Source: Micrasema longulum
Lineage: Eukaryota > Arthropoda > Insecta > Trichoptera > Brachycentridae
Direction: 5' to 3'
Length of the DNA stretch: 64,000 nucleotides
NCBI GenBank assembly: GCA_022494885.1
Contig: JAGVSM010001398.1
Span: 1-64,000, forward strand
Shown here: in pieces, positions 63,020-64,000 of the stretch
Layout of the letters: each line of letters starts with the position of its first letter
How positions within the stretch are numbered: position 1 is the first letter of the stretch
The notes under the pieces: generated by a model
Databases searched by the model: none
What the model was told of the DNA's origin: nothing
What the model saw: the letters and a program-made list of their open reading frames with translations, nothing else
Translations under genes and position numbers: made by a program

Positions 63020-63515
63020 TTCACTGATTGAAATATTCTTGGTATAGTGGGTTCCTCATTTCCTCTCGTGCCATATACCTACATAAGCGAGATACGTAGC
63101 CACTTTTGTGTCAGTTATATTCTAACCGTTGTGGTGTGAGGAGGCTTCGCCAATATTCCCTCCAACAAATGGCCAATGACAGCCGTGAAATGTAATGTGA
63201 CTGGGACTGGGGTGACATGTTGAACCTAATGCACGTTAAAATGGCGGCCGTGACACTTGCTAACGTTTCGCGTCGTTATTCCAAATCGTCGCGGTCGATT
63301 TTCATTTCAAAGGCGAGCACATGTCATATCTCCTCTCCGTGTCTACACTTCCTCGGGGAATATTCATTTGAAAATCTTTCGGTTATAAAAGATGCTGTGT
63401 ATGTCACGTTGATGTTTCAATTTAATGGAATAGCGATTCACTAACTTGTATTAGTTTATCGACAGCCTATATATATTCTCCACCAAATGGGCGCTTCGCC
63501 TTCGTTTGACAACGG
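63020..63515. other. Unassigned region, candidate short host ORF start
   Basis: GC-richer patch 63170-63370. A frame 63217-63444 has an internal ATG in good context at 63241 (AAAATGGCGGCC, encoding MAAVTLANVSRRYSKS). No family recognised. The same word is also a YY1/Pho-like site. Confidence 0.25.
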
Positions 63516-63774
63516 TATATGAGGCCTTCAGTATCAAAGATGGCCAAACGCTAAAAATAGTATTAAAAGCGGCCAACTTCATATTAATTACATAGTAAAA
63601 ATAGCGTTTCTTGTTATGTAAACCTTTAGGTTAATTGTTCAAAGTGTTAATGGCACCAAATATTTATTTTTTTGTGAATATTTAAATTAAAAAGCGTTAT
63701 TACAGATTTTCGGAATTTTCAAGAAAATAGGTGTGGGATTGTTTGGCCATCTTTGATATTGAAGGCCTCATATA
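63516..63774. mobile_element. Short TIR element (MITE), 259 bp
   Basis: TATATGAGGCCTTCAGTATC AAAGATGGCCAAAC at 63516-63549 and its inverted copy at 63741-63774 differ at one of 34 positions. The interior is AT-rich and non-coding. TATA-containing edges would suit a TA-duplicating (Tc1/mariner-like) element, but this is inference. Confidence 0.85.
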
Positions 63775-64000
63775 TTTATTCATAAAAAGTTTCTGACGCC
63801 ATGGCTCTAAGACTTTGAAATAAAAAAAGCAATATATGTCTGGAATTAACACAATAAAAATTAAACTCTGTCAGAAACCATGAAAATTTTTTTTTAGTTA
63901 ATTATTTTCTCTGTAGAAAGTAGTTCCTAAGAATATTAAAATCGATCCAAAAAACGTCAGGTTTTGGTTGACTAAGGTCCAGTTGTAGAAAAAAAGTTAA

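Overview
The window is AT-rich, intron-dense-looking arthropod DNA, most likely from an insect and possibly a lepidopteran. This rests on the mix of elements (Jockey/CR1/L2/RTE/I-type LINE tails, tRNA-headed SINEs, Penelope-like elements, mariner, hAT and piggyBac relics), the low GC and the TAAATA-type LINE tails. No host protein-coding gene could be recognised. The window reads as a deep deposit of transposable elements, mostly 5'-truncated and nested in one another.

Layout. 1-2.66 kb: an open hAT transposase frame of 735 codons, the only long intact gene. 2.7-9.3 kb: several Jockey/CR1-like LINE 3' ends on both strands, an RNase H fragment and the longest degraded reverse transcriptase on the minus strand (7.3-8.7 kb). 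8.7-11.5 kb: copies of a foldback repeat (Foldback-A), with an almost complete palindromic copy at 10.88-11.44 kb. 11.55-12.17 kb: a CpG-rich island with a perfect splice-donor-like GTGAGT downstream, the best candidate for a host promoter/first exon. 12.5-24.4 kb: SINEs, LINE-B and I/R1-type LINE tails, hammerhead-like motifs and a piggyBac-like MITE. 24.4-27.3 kb: a hAT element with 8-bp target duplication, a second hAT C-terminus, a Penelope-like GIY-YIG endonuclease and a mariner C-terminus. 27.8-46 kb: many LINE tails, including two nested insertions that can be reconstructed by comparing copies. 46-52.2 kb: SINE/LINE nesting, a second piggyBac-like MITE, a complete Foldback-A and an I/R1-type LINE with two tandem structured hairpins in its 3' UTR. 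52.4-57.3 kb: microsatellite, little-repeated DNA and LINE tails. 57.9-59 kb: a non-LTR reverse transcriptase with an intact YADD box. 60-64 kb: Foldback-A, two MITE-C copies (one holding a tRNA-Val-like SINE), a CR1/L2 LINE tail and a short TIR element.

The most interesting signal is a set of about a dozen hammerhead-ribozyme-like cores (CTGANGA - stem - GAAAC - GTC). They often sit in head-to-head inverted pairs, and one lies downstream of a recognisable Penelope GIY-YIG domain. They share one odd feature: an extra nucleotide between the CUGANGA core and stem II. Next in interest are a piggyBac-like MITE whose unoccupied target is preserved a few hundred bases away in the other arm of an inverted repeat, and two LINEs of different clades inserted at almost the same position of one SINE family.

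Most calls come from reading translations and comparing copies by eye. Boundaries are approximate unless a target duplication is given.
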